Part shown: positions 12,631 to 15,456 of the stretch, one piece after another
How the letters are laid out: the number at the start of each line of letters is the position of its first letter
Position numbering within the stretch: the first letter of the stretch is position 1
Source of the DNA: Verrucomicrobiia bacterium
GTDB lineage: Bacteria > Verrucomicrobiota > Verrucomicrobiia > Limisphaerales > UBA11358
Direction of reading: 5' to 3'
Assembly: GCA_030044395.1 (NCBI GenBank)
Contig: JASHVW010000284.1
Location: 1-15,456 of the forward strand
Length of the DNA: 15,456 nt
The notes under the pieces: model-generated
The model's input: only the letters and a program-made list of their open reading frames with translations
The model's database searches: none
Told to the model about the DNA's origin: nothing
Program-made: the position numbers and the translations under genes

Positions 12631-13635
12631 TCAAAGAAACGGTCGCGCCATTTTTTCCAGCGCGGCGACCCAGAGAGGGTGCTCATTCAAGCAGGGAATT
12701 TGCTCGAATTCCCTGCCGCCGGCAGCGAGAAATGTTTCCCTGCCACGAATGGCAATTTCCTCGAGCGTTTCCAGGCAATCGGAAACGAAGGCCGGGCAGA
12801 TCACCAGAAGTTTTTTTACGCCGCGCTTCGGCAATTCCGCCAGTTCAAAGTCGGTGTACGGCTTTAGCCAGGGGTCTTTGCCGAGGCGCGATTGAAAGGA
12901 GACGGAATATTTGCCGGGGGGGATGCCGGCCTCTTTTACAAATGCCGCGACGGTTTTGAAACACTGCGCGCGGTAACAGGTCGTGTGAGCGGGGCTGTCA
13001 ACCTGGCAGCAATTTTGCGCAACAAGGCAATGTTGGCGCGTGGGGTCGGATTTATGCAAATGCCGCTCGGGGATTCCATGAAAGCTGAAGAGCAAATGGT
13101 CGTAGCTGGTTTCCAGATAATCGCCAGCGCTGCCCGCGAGCGCTGAAATATAGTCCGGCGCGGCGAAAAAGGGCGGATGCGTTTCAATCTTCATTTCCGG
13201 GGCAAGCTTCGCGCCCACTTCCTTCACGCGTTCGGCGGCGGATTCGTAGCTGGACATGGCGTAATGCGGGAACAGCGGAATGGAAAGGAGATGGTCCACT
13301 TTTGCGTCGCGCAACTTGTGAATGGCACTCTCGATGGTCGGATTTTGGTAACGCATGGCCAATTCCATTGGCGCGGCGATACGCGGGCGCAATTTTTCAA
13401 GCACGTGACGGCTGCTGACGATGAGTGGGGAGCCGGCGGGCGTCCAAATTTTCCGGTAGGCATGCGCGGATTCCCTGGGGCGGCGGATAAGAATCATGCC
13501 GACGATGAACCGTCGCAAGGGCCATGGTGTGTCAATCACACGGCCATCCATGAGGAACTCGTTCAAATAGCGCCGCACGTCGCCGATGGAGGGTGAATCG
13601 GGCGAGCCGAGATTGACCAATAAAATGCCTTTCAT
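12631..13635 (-). CDS. hemH: Ferrochelatase
   Basis: The enzyme inserts Fe2+ into protoporphyrin IX (or coproporphyrin III in the coproporphyrin route), the final or near-final step of haem synthesis, on the cytoplasmic face of the membrane. The 334-residue length is standard. It opens GILLVNLGSPD, has RYLNEFLMDGRVID, the metal-binding His186 in LFSFHGIPERHL, FQSRLGKDPWLKPYTD (247-262) and the conserved Glu289 in FVSDCLETLEEI. An unusual cluster of five cysteines lies just after the active-site His: Cys203, Cys209, Cys210, Cys220 and Cys225, a candidate [2Fe-2S] site as known in some bacterial ferrochelatases. It lies 14 bp after hemY and is surely in its operon. No Shine-Dalgarno is seen. 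Confidence 0.96.
   Translation of the reverse strand: MKGILLVNLGSPDSPSIGDVRRYLNEFLMDGRVIDTPWPLRRFIVGMILIRRPRESAHAYRKIWTPAGSPLIVSSRHVLEKLRPRIAAPMELAMRYQNPTIESAIHKLRDAKVDHLLSIPLFPHYAMSSYESAAERVKEVGAKLAPEMKIETHPPFFAAPDYISALAGSAGDYLETSYDHLLFSFHGIPERHLHKSDPTRQHCLVAQNCCQVDSPAHTTCYRAQCFKTVAAFVKEAGIPPGKYSVSFQSRLGKDPWLKPYTDFELAELPKRGVKKLLVICPAFVSDCLETLEEIAIRGRETFLAAGGREFEQIPCLNEHPLWVAALEKMARPFL
12691..12716. repeat. Perfect 10-bp inverted repeat inside the 3' end of hemH
   Basis: GCAGGGAATT at 12691-12700 and AATTCCCTGC at 12707-12716 pair perfectly around a 6-nt loop. A second, overlapping hairpin CTGCC/GGCAG (12712-12716 with 12720-12724) would compete with it. It lies 65 bp past the stop of the convergent FHA gene, so it could shape that transcript's 3' end, but no U-run follows. 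Confidence 0.6.
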
Positions 13636-13649
13636 TAATGTGATTGAGG

Positions 13650-15089
13650 TTAAGGGCGGGAGGGTCCGGCCGTCAGCAAATTTTCCACACGTTGAGCAAT
13701 GTTGATCCCCGAGACAATCGAATCACCCAGCGAAACTCCGTCGCGGTAACTGCCGGCGAAGAAGAGTCCCGGGAATTTTCTTTCTGTCTCATCGAAGGCG
13801 TCTTTGATTTTGCCATAGCCGACATTGTATTGGGGAATAGCGTTTGGGAAGAAGGCGACGTGGCGAAACGCCGGTTCGCCGGCCGCGCCGAGCAACGTCC
13901 GCAGATCATTTTGCGCCAGGGAAACCAGCTCGTCAGGCGATTTTGACGCCAGTTCGGGATTGCGCTCGCCGCCAATGTAGCTGGTAAGGGTGACGAAATC
14001 TTCCGGCGCGCGATTGGGAAACAGCGATGACGAAAAGATGGCACCGAGGATTTTGAAATGTTCAATTTTAGGGATCAGCACGCCGAAACCGTCGAGAGGA
14101 TGCGCGACATCGGCGCGGCGGAATCCCAGGACGACGCTGGCCACGGGGGGATGGCGTATGGTGGAAAACATTTTCAATCCGGCATTTTCCAATTGAAGTC
14201 CCGCAAGCCGGTGCGCCGAGCCGCAAAAAATGACGGCGGCAAATTCCGCTTCTTCCCGGGCGGTGGAAACGCGCCAGCAACCCCGGCCGGAAGTCAACCG
14301 TGTCACCGTTTTGTTTAATACCAATGAGTCCCCCAACCGGGCAGCGAGCGCGTCGGGAAGCACCTGCAAGCCCTCGTCAAAGGAAAACATTTTTGCCCGA
14401 CTGCGGGCGACCTCGCCGAGGCGCCGGCGTTTGCCGGCGCCGAAAATTTGGCCGCGAATCAAAGAGCCGTATTCTTGTTCCAATTGAAACAAACGCGGCA
14501 GCGCATGACGGATGGAAAGCTGCTCGGGATTGCCGGCGTAAATGCCGGCGACGAGGGCGTCAACGGCGCGATCCAGGAATTCCCGGTTGAGGCGCCGCTC
14601 GACGAAGGCGGCGACACTTTCGTCGCGATCATCGCTGCGCCGGGGCACGAAAGGCTCGCGCAGGACGGCGAGTTTGGCGCGGGTGGAGAACAGTTTGGTG
14701 GTAAGGAACGCCAGGGGCGACGAGGGCATGGCGACGGGTTTTCCGGCGCAAACGAGGTAGCGGTGTTTGGCCTGCGGATGGGTGTAAAGGCGGCGCGGTT
14801 CCAGGTTCAAGTCGGCGATGAGCCGGGGAATCATCGGCGAGGTTTCAAGAATGGTGTTTGGTCCAAATTCGGCGAGAAATCCGTTTTGGCGGACAGAGCG
14901 GATAACGCCCCCGGCGCGGCCAGCTGTTTCATAAACGGCGACGGGAACATTTTTCCGCATGAGATAGAATCCGGCGGTCAATCCCGTGATGCCTGCGCCG
15001 ATGATGGCAATAGGTTTCACCGCGTCAAAATAGAGAAGCTGGACGGAGTCGCAAGTGTTGGATTTTGCAATAGGCAGTGCATTTTGCAT
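13650..15089 (-). CDS. hemY: Protoporphyrinogen/coproporphyrinogen III oxidase (FAD)
   Basis: This flavoprotein oxidises protoporphyrinogen IX (or coproporphyrinogen III) to the porphyrin, the step before ferrochelatase. The Rossmann FAD site is IAIIGAGITGLTAGFYL (27-43), with Glu54 for the ribose and GRAGGVIRS (57-65). The family block FLAEFGPNTI follows, and the C-terminal FAD motif is FFAGSYRDGVSLGDSIVSG. The 479-residue length is normal for HemY. The first 23 residues precede the fold and look non-conserved, so a GTG at 15020 (VKPIAIIGAG) is a possible start; neither start has a clear Shine-Dalgarno. The hemY-hemH order and 14-bp spacing support the call. Which haem route is used cannot be settled here because hemE, hemN/F and hemQ are not in view. 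Confidence 0.94.
   Translation of the reverse strand: MQNALPIAKSNTCDSVQLLYFDAVKPIAIIGAGITGLTAGFYLMRKNVPVAVYETAGRAGGVIRSVRQNGFLAEFGPNTILETSPMIPRLIADLNLEPRRLYTHPQAKHRYLVCAGKPVAMPSSPLAFLTTKLFSTRAKLAVLREPFVPRRSDDRDESVAAFVERRLNREFLDRAVDALVAGIYAGNPEQLSIRHALPRLFQLEQEYGSLIRGQIFGAGKRRRLGEVARSRAKMFSFDEGLQVLPDALAARLGDSLVLNKTVTRLTSGRGCWRVSTAREEAEFAAVIFCGSAHRLAGLQLENAGLKMFSTIRHPPVASVVLGFRRADVAHPLDGFGVLIPKIEHFKILGAIFSSSLFPNRAPEDFVTLTSYIGGERNPELASKSPDELVSLAQNDLRTLLGAAGEPAFRHVAFFPNAIPQYNVGYGKIKDAFDETERKFPGLFFAGSYRDGVSLGDSIVSGINIAQRVENLLTAGPSRP
14420..14441. repeat. Perfect 9-bp GC hairpin inside hemY
   Basis: GGCGCCGGC at 14420-14428 and GCCGGCGCC at 14433-14441 pair around the 4-nt loop GTTT, giving a very stable stem in the middle of the coding region. 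It encodes a Gly-Ala-Gly-Lys-Arg-rich stretch, so it may simply reflect GC-rich codon choice. Confidence 0.5.
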
Positions 15090-15193
15090 GGAAATTTGTC
15101 GAGAAAATTGCCGTTTCCCGGCCTATTTATTTTGATTGCTAATGGCATGTTTTCGGCTCAGTCAGGTGATTGCGAAAATATGAAAGGAGTAAA
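15090..15193. promoter_or_regulatory. Divergent promoter region, hemY and DUF4142
   Basis: This 104-bp gap lies between divergent starts and must hold the DUF4142 promoter and probably that of hemY-hemH. The centre is AT-rich (TATTTATTTTGATTG, about 15124-15138). A TTGATT at 15132-15137 could be a -35 box for the + strand, but no good -10 follows at 17 bp. Confidence 0.35.
15185..15189 (+). promoter_or_regulatory. Strong Shine-Dalgarno of the DUF4142 gene
   Basis: AGGAG lies 4 bases before the ATG at 15194. It is the clearest ribosome binding site in the window, where most genes lack one. Confidence 0.7.
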
Positions 15194-15456
15194 ATGAAGA
15201 CGAGCATTTCAATATTATTATTGCTATTCGGCATGTCATTCGCGGCGGCCAGCGCGTATGCCGATGATATGACCGCGACGAATGCAGCGACGGCGGCGGC
15301 ATCGCAGGACTTTGTGACCCAGGTGAGTTGGGCGAATGACAAGGAGATTGCCTTGGGACAACTGGCCTTGGACAAGAGCCAAAATCCAGCGGTGACAAAT
15401 TTTGCGGCACAGATGATCCGGGACCACACGCGCATTGGTGACCGTCTTGACCGTAT
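15194..15456 (+). CDS. DUF4142 (ferritin-like helical) exported protein, 3' end cut off
   Basis: The first 87 residues are visible and the gene runs off the right edge. A signal peptide (MKTSISILLLLFGMSFAAASAYA) ends near Ala23, so the protein is exported to the periplasm or outer membrane. After a short Ala/Thr-rich linker, SQDFVTQVSWANDKEIALGQLAL and then VTNFAAQMIRDHTRIGDRL match the DUF4142 pattern (F-x-x-x-A, then E-x-x-L-x-x-L-A, then FA-x-x-M-x-x-DH). This family forms a ferritin-like helical bundle; members are common in Gram-negative bacteria and their role is poorly known. It is divergent from hemY. Completeness cannot be judged. Confidence 0.85.
   Translation, partial: MKTSISILLLLFGMSFAAASAYADDMTATNAATAAASQDFVTQVSWANDKEIALGQLALDKSQNPAVTNFAAQMIRDHTRIGDRLDR

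Noticed and set aside
14448..15197. 249-residue + strand frame opposite hemY, overlapping the DUF4142 start
   Set aside because: hemY has both FAD motifs on the other strand, and the DUF4142 Shine-Dalgarno falls inside this frame's end.
1..15456. CRISPR, tRNA, rRNA, insertion sequence or prophage signals
   Set aside because: Looked for on both strands; no spaced direct repeats, cloverleaf, transposase, integrase or phage structural motif was seen.

Overview
The window looks like a stretch of chromosome from a Gram-negative, moderately GC-rich bacterium. The gene mix (a nucleoside-diphosphate-kinase-like tandem protein beside a DUF5679 zinc ribbon, a pectate-lyase-like remnant, FHA/zinc-finger, DUF4142, and large TPR proteins) suggests Verrucomicrobiota, perhaps near Pedosphaera/Limisphaerales. 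That placement is inference from gene content, not from a marker gene. I see no rRNA, tRNA, CRISPR array, insertion sequence, integrase or prophage gene.

Layout. (1) 1-142 holds the last codons of a + strand gene, probably an amidohydrolase. (2) 271-2367 (-) is a secreted protein built almost entirely of TPR repeats. Divergent from it is a + strand cluster at 2416-4827: a membrane-anchored YfgM-like TPR protein, UDP-glucose 6-dehydrogenase (ugd) and a MutT-type Nudix hydrolase. (3) A - strand block runs from about 8077 down to 4812: a pectate-lyase-like remnant, a long-chain acyl-CoA ligase, a 59-residue DUF5679 zinc ribbon and a tandem NDK-like protein. (4) A long + strand run, 8256-12626, holds transaldolase, a small winged-helix-like protein with an acidic tail, signal peptidase I, a membrane-anchored NTF2-like protein, an EamA/DMT transporter, a thioredoxin-like [2Fe-2S] ferredoxin and an FHA plus B-box-like zinc finger protein. 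(5) A - strand haem pair, hemY (protoporphyrinogen/coproporphyrinogen oxidase) then hemH (ferrochelatase), fills 15089-12631. (6) A DUF4142 gene starts at 15194 (+) and runs off the right edge.

How the genes work together. ugd supplies UDP-glucuronate for envelope polysaccharide. mutT cleans the nucleotide pool. The NDK-like protein would act on nucleotides if its second domain is active. hemY and hemH are consecutive last steps of haem synthesis. lepB belongs to protein export, and the YfgM-like protein may be a translocon or envelope accessory. The + strand run is very tight (ATGA and TGATG overlaps in lepB/NTF2-like/EamA), so it is probably co-transcribed, but its members do not form an obvious single pathway.

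Most of the window is ordinary housekeeping and envelope content, and I do not see a clear, complete undescribed defence or biosynthetic system. The points most worth a second look are: the tandem NDK-like protein, whose first domain has lost the catalytic histidine and lysine while the second keeps them; the divergent C-terminal box of signal peptidase I; the FHA/zinc-finger architecture; the cysteine cluster in ferrochelatase; the pectate-lyase remnant; and perfect inverted repeats inside hemH and hemY.
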